Shown here: positions 37,601 through 52,102 of the stretch, in pieces
Layout of the letters: each line of letters begins with the position of its first letter
How positions within the stretch are numbered: position 1 is the stretch's first letter
Source of the DNA: Thysanoteuthis rhombus
Lineage: Eukaryota; Mollusca; Cephalopoda; Oegopsida; Thysanoteuthidae
Assembly: GCA_963457665.1 (NCBI GenBank)
Contig: OY735211.1
Coordinates: 40,371,287 to 40,435,286 of the forward strand
Reading direction: 5' to 3'
DNA length: 64,000 nucleotides
Program-made: the position numbers and the translations under genes
The notes under the pieces: model-generated
What the model was told of the DNA's origin: nothing
What the model saw: only the letters and a program-made list of their open reading frames with translations
Databases searched by the model: none

Positions 37601-40600
37601 AGAAGCCTGTTTGAAAAAACTTCTCATTTATGTCAGCCTAAACGGTTTGACTAATTTTTAAAAATTCAAATAAAAGAGAGAAATTAGGAGAAAATGGCCT
37701 CTCCGCCCTTTTAATTTGTATTATATAATGGTTTTCAAGGCTTCATGAGAAAGTCGTTTTTAGAATTAAATCCTTTTGTCAAACTCCTAGTATTGACTAT
37801 TTTCATTAGTCGCAACAATGACCTCACCAAAAACCAGTGACATGACGACATAAGAGTTATGTTCGCAAAAACTGATGGCAAATTCACTCTCTCAACTCAG
37901 GTCATCTTGTTTTATAACAAGAACTATTAATAAAGGAATTGAAATGGAATACATAGATTTGGAATTATATTTTTGGAGTAATGAATTGTTTTGTTCGCTT
38001 TTCAGATGAAGCAAGGGAGTTTGACCCTAGCACAGCCAAGCTGGTTTCTTTTTAGCTTCTTTTCCGGCGTTGCACACAAAGTAATGGAAAAAGTATAATC
38101 ATTATATTGATTGAAAAATGTTCTTTTCTTCCTTTGCAAAAAATAATTGCTTTTTAGTTCCAAGTTAGCACAGAAAAATATATTAATGTCAAACCAGTAA
38201 AATATCTAATTTAGAACAAATTGTTCCAGCTCTACTAAGCTTTGTTTTAAAATTTCATGAAAATCAACTTTAAATGAGTTTTATATGCCATGTGTGCTGC
38301 TCTATAAGTCAAATGGTTCACAAAGGTATCTGGACCACAACTGCTCTCAACATATATCAAGCTTTGGTAGTCATCCTACTAGTCATAGTACAAATGTATT
38401 AGATGCACTGCAACATTTTCTATGTTTTTCCTCTTTTAAACATTTGTTTTATCTACCATACCAACGTATACAATAGATGTCAATTAAAATACCAGAAAAC
38501 AGGAGACAAATTTTAGTGGTTTCATAGTTTGACTATTTTCATACTAGCGCCGTTTTTAAAAGAATCCCTAATGCAAGTGGCAAAATCCACTTGCATTGTG
38601 TGATCATACACTCAAACTTATGGAGATTGATGACTCAACATTACCAAAGTATGGCACAGTCTGCAGCAGAAGAGAAATGTTTAAAGGAAATCAGTCTTAA
38701 AACCTTAGCCAGTCAGATAATTTTGACAATGGAATAAAAGTGTAAGACAAATACATACAGCTCCAACTGTGTTATTGCTTGATAATTAAAAGAATTTTAA
38801 AAATTGCATGATAAAACAATACTATCCTTTCAAGAACCAGTTATTAATCTATTCAAGCATGGAAGTACATACAGAATAAAAATTGAAAAGAGAATCATTT
38901 CCAACATTTGAATTCTATACTTGCCGGGCAATAACGCCTAGGCTACCTGGTAATGAGATTTTGCTGGCTGCATTGATACTTGGGAATTGAATTACAGATA
39001 CTACTTACAAGCAGGTTAGGGATTATATGATGAATTAGGATAGTTAACTTTTTTCTCATTTCATTTTTAGTGCAGTTATCATGTTCAAACCACAACAGGA
39101 TGCAACATTAGATCCTTTCCAGTCAAAAATAATTACAATTTTTCAAAAGCACAAATTTATATTTTTTAATTCTTTAAACACCTTAAACTTGGTACAGCAG
39201 TCTTGGAAAGAAAAATGAGTATAAAAAAACTGGTTAGCCACATGATTTTTTTTTTCTTGCATCTATGGCAAGGAGAGGGTTACTTGGCTATGTTCAACTC
39301 CTCTCCACAAGAATCATAAGACAAGTAGTACTAAGCTACATAGTACCAGTAGCATAGTTTTAGAATTTCATATCCCTGTTGCCAATTCATTTGCTTGCTA
39401 GTTAAAATAAACACTACAAAGTGGTACAAATATCCACTGGTGCCATGTCAGCACCTCATCACCCGTCATTCCCAGGGTTATTAACACTTCAAAGGAGTCT
39501 TTAAAAACCATCAAGTTCTAGACTTATTTCCTCCTGTGTATAACGATCATTTTTGGAAAAAGCAAAGTATAAGCTTTGTTTATTCCTGGATGTATCTGGG
39601 CTTCATATGACATAGAAATGACCTCAGTGAAGAGTAATGGCAAAGATGTGGTAAGGCGCTGAAGTTGAGGGACACTCCTATTGATGACTATTGCCTGTAA
39701 GGCAATCAGTCAAGTACACAAATCTATCTTCCCAGGGAGTGGGGATAGTTATCTATATTCCTTTACAAACACATCAAGTAGGACAATATAAAGAGAGGTG
39801 TGCACTTGTATAAAACAATATATAATGTGAAATACTAATAACTTGACACTCAGCAACCAATTGCAGTTTGGCAATTGATCAGAAGAGAACAAAAATCTTT
39901 TTTGAGAGCCTCTAACTGAATTGATTTTCAATCACAACTTGAATGAGAAGTTCATGTTTATACACATACAAAGGATTTAAGGATCAGATTTTTTAATGAA
40001 TAAAATAATAAGAGGAGTCAACTGGCACATAGTAAGTTTCATTAGGTTGAAATTCATGTATGATTGAAATAGTTGAGAACTCAACTTGGGACAAAACATT
40101 CACCAGATACTCTAATGGAGACTTTGTACAGATTAGTGATATAAGTTATCAAGTAGCTAAATTAGGTGAAGCCTTTTAATTTATGGTAGATCAACTTGTA
40201 CACCATTCTTTTAATAATTTGAGTTGAAGTTTTTAACACAGGCTAGATTATGGTATCATGGCACCCAATAGATCTGCAGAAAAAGCCCATTTGATATTTT
40301 GACGTAATCGCCAGGGCAGACCTGCCTCACTAGAAGAGAACAAGTTTTAGTAAGTTTCTTGAAACTATTTGATATGCCATAGAACCAGGTGCTTTGTTAC
40401 CCTAAAAAACTGGACTTGATCTACACAAATTTATTTCTTGATCAGAAACAGCCGACTTATGAATAATATTGGTTCATTTAATTGCTGATTGTTAGAAGAA
40501 AAGTGAAACAATGATTTAGGCAACAATTCTGTAAATCTAACTAAGTCAATCAGTTTGAGGTAAGCTTTTTAAATGGAATGAAAAAAAAAATATATCAATC

Positions 40601-43600
40601 AACTAACTTTAAATAACCAAAGTTTTCTTTTGTACAATGATCCTACTAGATGTTCATCTACTTTCGAAGGTTTTAAAAGATTACATTCAGTCATCTCTCT
40701 CGCGTGCTTGCTGCCTCAGATGAGATAACTGGTCTTACAATAGTGCATTATTCTTTTCCCTCAGCAATTCCTCCTACAGCTTAGAAACAAAATTCCATTA
40801 GGAAGTGTGAAGTAGGTTTTCAAAATACAAAACAGAGAAAGTAGATAGAAATTTACTGAATGTACAGTGGCCTTATATATAGATCTATATTTAAAGATAT
40901 ATGAATAATTTAAATGAGTATGAACTATTTACATACATTCATGTAAGTAAAGGTTCATTAGTGTCAATAATATAGTTAATAAGTCCAAAATTTTCTATAC
41001 TATCCAAAACTGCACTGTTCAAGGTCTTATGATTCAATGTGTTTTTTTTTTTTTTTTTCCAGCTTGTCTTTTCACATCCCTTGTTGGACTTGAACCTTCC
41101 GTAAGATACAAAAGACCTCTCTGCCATGAGCATAAATACTTTCTGAATTCATCTAGCTCACCACGCCACCTTACTTTCTGTCAGTTACGATTTCACATAT
41201 GATCTTGGGAGATCCATGTTGTGAGTCATGTCAAGCATCATCAGCCTTTCTTGCAACATGACCAGCCCATTGCCATTTGAGTTTTCTTGTTTCTATGATA
41301 TCTTAGACTCCTGTCTTTTCTTTAATATACTGTGTTATCTACTTGAGGTTAAGTATGATTCTCCCATGAGCACGTTGCATGGTTCTCAGTTTGTGGCTCA
41401 GTCTCTTGGTTAGTTTCCATGATTCAGCTCCATAGGTGACTATCGGGAGGTAACTAATGGGAGTTGTGTGTTCTTGAAAGTCGAGCTTGCTCTACTGAAA
41501 ACTTTTGATAATTTCATGGAGATTCATCATCCTAGGTAGTGGTCTACTTTCTCCAGCTCAGAGCTATCGATTTCGATCATCATATCTTTATCCCTGAAAT
41601 GCTTTTGTACATAATTACACTTAGTTAAATTGATTTGTACAGTGATACGTTGACCATACTATATCAGAACCACACAATTCAAGATAGGCTGTAATGCATT
41701 CATTATATTCTCTTGTGGAAATATCAGTGGATTTGCACAAAAATAAAACCATTTTAAACATGCTATCTGGACTTTCTGAACTTACTATTTTTTTTTCTCC
41801 ACAATAAAACCCAATGCAGGAGTTACAAATCAAAAGATATACTTGGCAGGGAACAGGTCAAACATATTTATGTGCTTTCCTTCTGAAATGTTAATATATG
41901 AATATATCTTTTTTTTTCTTCGTGATGAGAATTTCAAAAATAACTAACTCCTGTATAAAATTAAGTATAACATAACAGAATGATGATGGGGAAAGGGTGC
42001 AGTATCTATTAATTGAAAGTCATTAGTTTTTTTTTTGCCACATCTAATTATTGCTGGACCGACAGTCCTTCCCCCCCCCCCAAAGATATCAGCCAATATC
42101 CAAAGAGGTCTGGCATTGACCCTGACAGAAAAATCAAGTGTTGTTATCCAAGTTCTGATTATCATATTCAATGCTTGAAAAATGATGGACAAATTTTCTT
42201 GCATTAGAAAGAATATGGAAGTGCTGGAAAATGGTTTCACATGACCTTGTCAAGTCAATGGAGGTATAGCTTCTGAGTAATTTTTTAAATACCTTCAAGA
42301 AGTAAATAGTATTTTCGACTCCAGAAGAGTAAAATATCAACTCTCAGCCCCCCCCCCCACTTTGGCTGGGATAGGGGTGCCTGAGAGGACATCGGATTGA
42401 AATGATCATCTTTCTTAGTCCTCCGTCTGTCCATCCGTAGAATCAAGCGGCCATGAGTGATGACCATAGAATATAATTCAGCCATTCTTTCTCTTCCCCT
42501 GTTTATCTCTCTTGCCCAAATGGTTGCTGCAGCTGTTTTATGTTTATTATTTACTTTTCAGTAAATGAAAATATCAACATGAATAAGTAGCTTAGGTGAG
42601 TATGTTTAATATTTTTTCTATTTCTTTTTTTTCAGTTTATGGACAACTTACCCATACCCTCAAAATAAGACACTTAATGTATTCAATGTTTTCTCTTATA
42701 AAGGGCATAGAAAATCTTTTCAAGTCAACCATATAAAACTTAGAGTAATCAAGAATGTCAATTCTTTTTAAGGTATCACAAATTCACCTCACTTACTGCA
42801 AAATTTCCACTAAATCCACTGGGTAGTGAAACCCTTCAGCTTTAAAAATAGCATTTTTATGAAACTCACAAAACAACTTATATAACGTATACCATATTTA
42901 AAAAAAGAAAAAAAAGCTTTCATATATAATTTGGAGTTGTTTTAAAAAGACCAGAAAGCCACGATACTTTCCCATCCTAAATTTCCATTTAAGGGAAGTT
43001 GTTGCTTGTGGACCATTTTAAAAAAAATCAGAGGACCTGCTAAGTACTTCATGCAAAGATAAATGATAACACAAGGAGAAGGAGTGCTCAAAACTGAAGT
43101 CCTGTTTGAACCAGATTTCAGAAGGGTTTCTATTGTTATGTCTAGATATTTTTCCAAGTACTTTCCCCCACCATAAAAAAAATGGATTGACTATATTTTT
43201 CTTTCCAAGTTTGATATATCCCAAGAATGAAACTAATTCATTCCTATTCAAAACAAATCTTATTTTCCCTTAACATATGTGGTTGCAATTAGAGCAACTT
43301 CATTAAAGAAAAGTATGGGTCAATTTTTATTTTTACATCAATTGCATCTTGATTTGTATGAAGTTATAAAAAGAACAATTCTCTACATTTTTATACACGA
43401 ATAAAATTATACTATTTTAACCAGATAATGCAATTACAGAATTTGGTGATTTTCCAATTTACCGTGGAGTGAAAAAAGTTATCACTAATGGTGTGAGTGT
43501 GCATGTGCGTCTACATATATGCAGGTAATCTAGTTTAAGCTTGTTAGCTGGAATCTCAAGGTACAGAGTTTTCCTAAAGAATCCACTTTCCAACATTCTT

Positions 43601-46600
43601 CTAAAAGAAATAAGAAAATACTTGAAAATCTTAGAAGTACGAATCACAAGAGAGCATTCTTTCAAGCATTTAACGTGCCTTGAAAAAAAAAAAAAAAATC
43701 TGGAACTCATTCCCCCTTCTATAATCAAGTTACCATATTCCAGTAAATATAGATATCCTGATTGCTGGCACACCTCTCTGGTTGAATCTGATGCTATTAA
43801 TGAGGTCAACACCTTGCTCCACCCGAGCATTCTTAGGTTAATCTGTCTGTGGAACAAATACAGAAGACTGACAAACACCACAAAGCTTGGCTCAGTTTGC
43901 CAAGTACCTACCTATCAATATTCTTTCATTGATTAGTCTACCATCAATATATGATGGGTGTATACTTGAGATTTAATGAAATTCTATGGGTTAAAAAGAA
44001 AAAAGAAAAAAAAATTATTCTTTGGTGTTTATTTCATTCAATACTCCTTTTTTCAAGAATCCCAATAGGAATATTCTCTGGGATGGTTATATAAAAACAA
44101 CCATACAATTGATAAGTTTTTCATAAAAATATTATGATAATCTAAAAATTTTGCTTCTTATCTCTCATAAGCCTGAAGATATTTTCGTAAAACATGATGA
44201 AAGGAGGTTTATTCTTGTAGAAGTAATCAATGGTTTGATAGATTCTAGCACATCAAGGACTATACTGGACACTTAACAAATAATTTGTTTGTAGAGACAT
44301 TTTTTTTAGGATGCTAGAAAATATTTTAAAAAGCAAGAGGAGAAATGAATAATTCCCAGTTTTATTTTGTACACAATTTAGACCATGTCAAATATTCTTC
44401 CATAAAAAAAATATAAATTTCAAAGCAATATATGAGTATTTAGCCACAAAAACATTTGTAAGGAGGAGAAACTTAATTACACATATAATAGCCTCATTTT
44501 ATCAGCAATGTTTGCCTTAATTCCTGACCATTATTAATTCTTTCTTTTTTTTTTTTTACTTGTTTTGCATGTGCAACTTGCAAAACTTGCTCCAACAAAT
44601 TTTAGGCAAAAAATAGCAAAATTCAGAGTTTAATCAATTTTTTTCTAACAGTCAAAACTATTTAGTTTGTTAGTAGAACAGACTAGTAGAAATTGACTAA
44701 AGCTCTGTATGAGAGTGGTGAAGTAGCAGTAGAGTCAATTGGCAGAAATTTAAAAAAAAAAAAGTTCAAATACCGCTCACTGGATTCAAATGCAGTCAGC
44801 ACTAAATACAAGTAAGATCTGTTTGTAAAATTGACTACAGAGTTTGTTATTTAGCAAAACCTCAGTTGACTCGTAAAGATATCTGAACATTTTAGAACAA
44901 TGATTTTTTCATTACAACTCATCTTCCGATATCAACAAGACAGTTTTTTCACTGTTAAATATCAGCAGAGCATTTGACATTTTCCGAAGAGAAAATGTTT
45001 TCAAAGTCAAACATAACACATTAAGAGCGAATCAGATAACATCCTCAATAAACAGAGGTTCGGTATAAATTCTTTTAGTCGCTTTTTGTCATGCATCATA
45101 TTGTCAAAATACTTGAAATAAATAAGTAAGCAAAAAATTCTGAAGCCATCTAATCAGTAATTCTCTGATCTGGAGAGAGTTAACATCTCTAGAAGCATTA
45201 GAGCATGAAGCATCACCTCCTTTGTATTGAAAAAAAGAAATATGGCAAACAAGGCTGTTCTTCCATTGCATCTTTAAAAACCTTAGTGGGGAAAGATATC
45301 TCGAGTACAATCAAGTGAACATGACTTGAGGAATATCCAACTCACTGATAGAAATATTTTGAACTTTTAATCTAATGAATGGAACGAATACGTTTGGATT
45401 TACGATGAAAATTCAGAAAACAGGTCATCCATCAGGAAAACCATATCGTTTAAAATGCTACCAGTAGTTGACACTACCACAAACATGCTTACATTTTTCA
45501 ATTTTCTCTTTTGGAAAAATTTCTTCTGAACATTTGAGTTTTTGCTGGAGTACACTTATTGAAATAGAAAAATTTCACAATGACTAAAATATTTCCAACA
45601 CATTTTTTGATCTTCAATCTTACAGAAAATCCTCATTTTATTCACAGGGTAGACCTTTATGATAAAATTATGATGCAAAAAGTCGGTCAACTTGACGCTC
45701 ATTGCTACTGCCAGATAGACTTCAAAGAAATATGACAAGAATTGGGAAACCTTGTGAAATCTTTATGCTACAGTACTGCAGATCTCCAACCACATTTGGA
45801 CCAAAGTTTGAACCATAATTTAGTGGTTTATAAACCTACTTGCTAAACCAAATGTGTGAAACCTTTACTTCAGTTTAAAACCAAACTGAAGAACTCTAAA
45901 TGCTATAACTTTCAATGTTCATTTTAGCATAAAATTAGACATGTATTTATTAATTTCTTCTGAATCTTATGAATTATTTTCAACACAACCAATTAAAAAA
46001 GCACAAACAAACAAATATTCTTTCGTAATAAGATTTATATGTATAAATTATATTAAAATATCTCATCGTTCTTTTTCCACACTATTAGGACAATCATAAG
46101 TCGATGAACTGCCAAAATTCATTATAAATTTTCCCTTGTCAGACAATGGTCAGGTCCCAAGGTTTTCAGATTAAAGAGGTACAACTGTGCTTGAAAGAAG
46201 AATTACTGAAAACAAAAAATAGTTTGTATTCTTGTATTCAATCTCAGGAAGCTACATGATAAAGTGAATTGCACAATTCCTTTAGAACTTTGTTAAAACT
46301 GAACAGAATGCACTAAATTTACACGATTGAAAAGAGCCAAATGAGGCTCAAGATTTTTTTTCAATTATATCAAGAAAAGTGGGTATTTCAGCTAGTTTTA
46401 ATAATTTGCCAATGAGTGGATATGCTTTCAAAAACAAAACAGTTGAATTTTACTTGACTTAATCCAATTGCCGGAAATATTGAACAATCACTACTTTACT
46501 TAATACTTTTTGCTACATCAATTCTTAGTTTATTTTCTCTCAAGTTGACAAATGTAGAAAGTTGTTTTTATTCCCTCATACAAGTACAAAATAGTGTATA

Positions 46601-49600
46601 TATGCAGGTCAATATCCCACCAAGAGAGATCAATGATCACCCCTTGATATAAAGAGAAGATAAATAAATGGCAAACAGTCGATAGAAAACAAACAAACAA
46701 AACATTTAGATATCAAAAAGGATTCATGATAATCATACATATTCATAACCTTTCACTATGCCAAAAGCAAAACAATTATCTAGGGATGGTCATGAGATCC
46801 GCTAAAATCAACCCGATGTTAACTTATTGGTCCAAGCTAGACATTTTTGTGTTAAAATTTTAATCATCAACTATGAAAGCAGCTGCTGATCTCTAGCTAA
46901 GAAAAAAAAAAAAAAAAAAAAAAGAAATGGATAGTTTCCAATAGTTGTGACGTCATAAATGGAAAATGTTTTTTTTTCAAGCTCATCTGTCACAAAATCG
47001 ACTGTAAACTCAAACTATCACTCTGAACAATACTCAAAGTATTGAAAGCAAAGAGTTCTCTCTTAATGGTTACATCATTCTAAAGAGAACTGGTAAGAGA
47101 AAAAAAAAAAAAGAATTTCTGGATGGGTTTGTTGTAGGGTTGAAGTTAGTTATGTTTAATCTCCCCAACCTACCAAAGTTTTCAGATCCCATTCAAGATG
47201 GGGGAAAAAAAAATAAATAAATAAATAAAAAAATATGGAAGAAACAGTTGTAAAATTTTTCAAATTAAGACTTACTCCCTAAAGTAAATATATTTTTCAA
47301 ACAAATAAACTTCATTTTACCATCCATGACATTATTCTAAGATGTAAACTCATGATAAGAGTTGACACTTTTTTCCTGGATAAACCAAAATTTGAAATAG
47401 TTAAATGCCTGTTGAAACAATAGGCTATAAGTGAGATACGATTGCTCTGATTCACTTTGTTTCATATACTAAATCTTAGAACACTCATCGATTTGGAAAA
47501 TTTAAAAGAAAAAATACACCTACCCAATTGTTAAATTTGAGGATAATTTTGATCATTCAAACTAAAATCTTAAAATGAAAAAAAAAAAGGAAAGAAATGA
47601 AATTTGCATAACTGAGTATAATTAGAGTGCTACTTCTATCGTTTTTTTTTCTTTTTTTTTGCTACATGTTTTAGTTGATGAAGGTTCGTTTTTGGCAGAT
47701 TTTTTCATCAGTACTGACAATTATGTAACACATGAACAAGTATACCATTCATGAAGTATGATTTGCTTTTGCTCAGAGAAATACCTGTATATACTTGTTT
47801 ATATCTACAATAGTAAGCAAAATATAAGGAATGAGTATAATGAATTACACTAAATGATTGTTATTGCTGAAACTAACTAGATAAACATTTTTGGAAAACT
47901 CATTACAAAACTATCTAGATATATTATTTAAAATTTATAGCTTAATTGTGGAGGGAAAATAGCTCAAAATAACAATAAAAGCATATTTTTGCATTATTCA
48001 GGATGATCACAATTCCTGCGTTTATTGATAGCATTAGTGTTAGAAGTGTTCAATAACCATCAAATTACTTCATTTAGATTAACATATTACAATAACCAAT
48101 ATCACTTGCAATATGGCTACTCCTGAGAGGTAACAAACCATGCTCTCAGAAAAAAAAGAAAATCATTAATCTTCACAAGAGTGGAAAGTCAATTTCAGCC
48201 ATTGCAAATGATTTTGGATGAACTGGAAGTGTTGTTCACAGAATAATCAGCCACAGCCTTGCAAAACCTACGAAGAGGGAAGACAGCATGATAGTAAGAA
48301 TATCCATGGCAAACAGAAGACCAATTTTATGCCAGTTAGGAGAGAATTCCGTTTAGCAAGTGTCAAGATACACTGTTTCCATCAACTGATCAAAGCTGGA
48401 TTGAATCTTGGACCCCTGCAGTTAAGCCTCTTATCAGTTGTGAGGACTAGAAAGCAGGTCTTCAATATGCTACAGAACATGTTCTTAGGACTCCTGAACA
48501 GAGGGCCAAGGTTTACTAAAGTGATGAGTAAGTTCAACTGGCTAGAATCTGATGGTAACTGGTCAAAAGAGACCAAGGCATAGAGTTGGCGAGAGGTCAG
48601 CCTACTCGACATGTTAAGGCAAGTCTGAAGTTTGGAGGTGGTAGAGTGATTGTTTAGGGCATCATTCCCGCAGCTCTCTGGTTCGCAAGGTGAATGTTAA
48701 AAGCCTATAAAGAACCTCTCCGACAGCATGTTGTTCCATACCACTTAGTTGAGAATCAGCCACATTTCAATGCAGAATAATACATCCTGTGATACAGCAA
48801 AAAAAGTTGAGGACTTCATTGACCAAGATGGACTTTCTACATTGACCTGGTTTGATCAAATCCCTGATAACAATCTAATAGGAAATGTATGGAAGATGGA
48901 AGTTGATAGAATGTGTCCAACGTTTAAATACCCAAAACTTGACTGATTTCTGGGGTAAGATTGAAATAGAACAAGATCACTCCCAAGTTTTGCAGGAAAA
49001 AAAAAAAAAAATATCAATCCAGAAGACAACAGATGCTCACAAGTAATTGAAGATAAGGACTCTCATACTAATTACTGATTTCATAATGATAGAGTTAATT
49101 TTGTTGATTTTTTTTTTCAAGATTTTTTTAATTCGTTCCTCAACTTTTGATCATGTTTATGGCACAAACATAAGTTTTTTCGTCATTATAGATACTCCCC
49201 CACCCTAATCAAACCATAACTTTCACAAAATATAGCCACATAGGTTGAATAATAAGATGCAAAAAATTAAGTGCTATGTTTTTCTGGCAGTAAAAACAAT
49301 GAATTAAATATCATGGTAGCTGTTCCTTATATTTTGCTTGCTTCTGCATATCTTTATGGTGTTTGTAATGAATTCTACTATTCCCCTAAGATAGATTAGC
49401 TCTAATGTTAGACATTACCTTTCTATACACAGATCCATCAATAATTCATTTACATTCCTACGCTATGTACAATGCTTTCAGAACTTCAAGCATGTCAGAA
49501 TAGTCTTATTCATTCAGTCTGATATTTGATTTATTCTACCATCATTTTTCGTACCTAAAAACCTAGATTCCTCTTGAATTACTACTTGTATACTCTTTTG

Positions 49601-52027
49601 GCAGACATAAGAGGTGTTCCTCTCATTCTGTCATCATCATATATATATATCATACAAACACACATACTAATCAGACAATGAATTGGGTGATATTTCCAAA
49701 AAGGTTAAAATATACTTTCTACAATCAGTAGAAGGGCTGTTTGAAAAGGAATCTTCGAAAATCAAAGAACTTGCCCTCAGTCGAAAATTAAACGACCGTA
49801 GCGTCAAAATTTGAAGTTATAAGAAAAAAATTCTATTGGAGAAAGATTATGGTTGGAATGAATTTTGTTTATGACATCACAGCGTTTAGTGGAAATCATC
49901 TGGAATGGGGTAAAATAATAAATGAAAAAAAAACTCACACAGACACAACATCCAGATTCTGGAGAATCTAGATGTTAATAATGATAAACCCATCAGAATA
50001 AGACCCCAAGAAGCATTTTCCCCCCACCCCAAAAAAAAAATCAAAAACATATATAGAAGAGTACTAATGTCAATTTTCAAGTCTGTGAACAAAACGGTAC
50101 AGCCAGGAGTGCTGGAACATGCAAACAAATAAACCTGTCAGAATAAGGCCCCCAAAAGTTGATTCCACCCTCCAAAAAAAACATAACACAAACATTTTAG
50201 AAGGGAATACAGATGCCAATTTTCAAGTGTGACAGAATGATACAGCCATGTTCGCCAGAACAAACAAACAAAGCCCTGGAAACTGGTCAAAAAATTTTAG
50301 TAGTCAATCTATCTCCTTTGGATCTTTATTCGTCTTTAGGAACCATTAAAATCAAAATAAATGAGGTTTGACGGGGGGGGGGGTTCAACTGTGACCCATG
50401 AAGTACAATGTGTTAACAAGATTGAAGAATAGAGATTACTAAACTGATAAATCTACTTCACTAGATCATTTCAGAGACCAATCTTTCCATTATTCTACAA
50501 ATTAATAGAATGTTACATCACAATTTCAATAAATAATTCTGAAATTCTACAACATATTTTTAATAGCAATGTGTCTTATTTTTTTCGATTATCTATATGG
50601 CCATTGACCAATGGGGTTAGTGAAATAAGAGTGGTGGTTAAGTGTTTCTAGTTACCTGGAGATGGTGAGTTCAATTTCTGGGTTAGACAGTTAGGAATGC
50701 AAAAAGCAGCACCACAAGAACAAAACAACTTGGAAAAATTAACTGATACAAGATGTCCTCTAGCATGGACAGTGGAATAAGAGCAACTTTGCATGTAAAT
50801 TAAACGAAGGATTTAGTTAAAATTTCCCAGAAAATTACTGAATACGACAGGCACCTAAAGACCAGAGGGTACAACGGCTGAACATCTCAACTAAAACAAC
50901 AAAGAGGTAGACATTAGTATGAATAGATCAGGATATAAGAATGACATTCTTCTTCTCAGAAATCCAGAGATGTCAGCTATAACACTGAAGCATTTTTGTA
51001 TAAAAGAGTTACAGAAGCTTAGTACAATTTTGTGGACTGTTTTTAGCAGTTTGTTACATTGAGAAAAAAATCCCCAGACACGAGAAAATGAAACTATCTG
51101 CAGATTCCCATTGAAGTCCTTATCACTGGATTGCTAGGAGGTAACAAATGTAAACAATTATGTACTTTTTGTCACTTCATAAGATCAGAGTCAAGACTAG
51201 TTTTTTTAATGGTGAACCACACTTACAACTAGGTGTCAGAGATGTTCATCATTTCACAAAGACAAAATCATTAATAGATTAAAGAGGATAGTTTAGCAAG
51301 GTTAAACTGCTTAAAGGTAAAGGTTGTGGCTAAATAGCCTGAAAAATGAATAAAAGAGGTAAAAATTCAACATTCCTACCATATGTACACTTTTGCTAAA
51401 TAGGAATATTTCAAACAGTGTTTCATACACCAATGTAATAATAGCTCTGTTACAAATCTCAATGGTAGGTATCTTGAAACAAGCTGGAATTGAGTGGGCA
51501 TTTTCTCTCTCTCTCTCTCTCTCAGTGTAAGGAGAAGAGGAACCTGCTTGTTATCAACTTAGAGATAATGATATCTCAACCTGTCTTTGTTGGGCTGGAG
51601 CCATTTGCTGGCAAAGTTTTTTAAAAAATACACTATATTCTGACTGCACTCCTACATTTCAGTTCACAGTCAGTTATAAAATGAATGTATTATGTAATTT
51701 TATAACATAAAAATATCTATAATCATGTAGCACTTGGGTGTTTTTTTCAAGTAGACCTCAATAATCTAGGACATACCTAAAGTGTGTGTGTGTGTCTTTC
51801 AACATGGAATGGAGCACTCTGGTGGATGAGGAATATATACAATAAATAAATATATTGCTTTAATTCAACCTCACTGACCGTCCATTTCCGTGGAGTAGAG
51901 GGAGGATACCAGCCTCTGGGTCTGATGCTAAGGTTTCTATCCTGCCTCGTGGTACTGGATGGGATAATGGATAGTCTATAGCCACACATTTCAGTGTAAT
52001 ACAACAAAACAGCTGTCTGTGGCTGGC

Positions 52028-52102
<75 letters not shown>

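Noticed and set aside
43459-43936. Overlapping 140-codon (-) and 131-codon (+) frames
   Set aside because: Both contain homopolymer reads (poly-Phe or poly-Lys), have no splice context and match no family I know. A transposon remnant is possible but unsupported.
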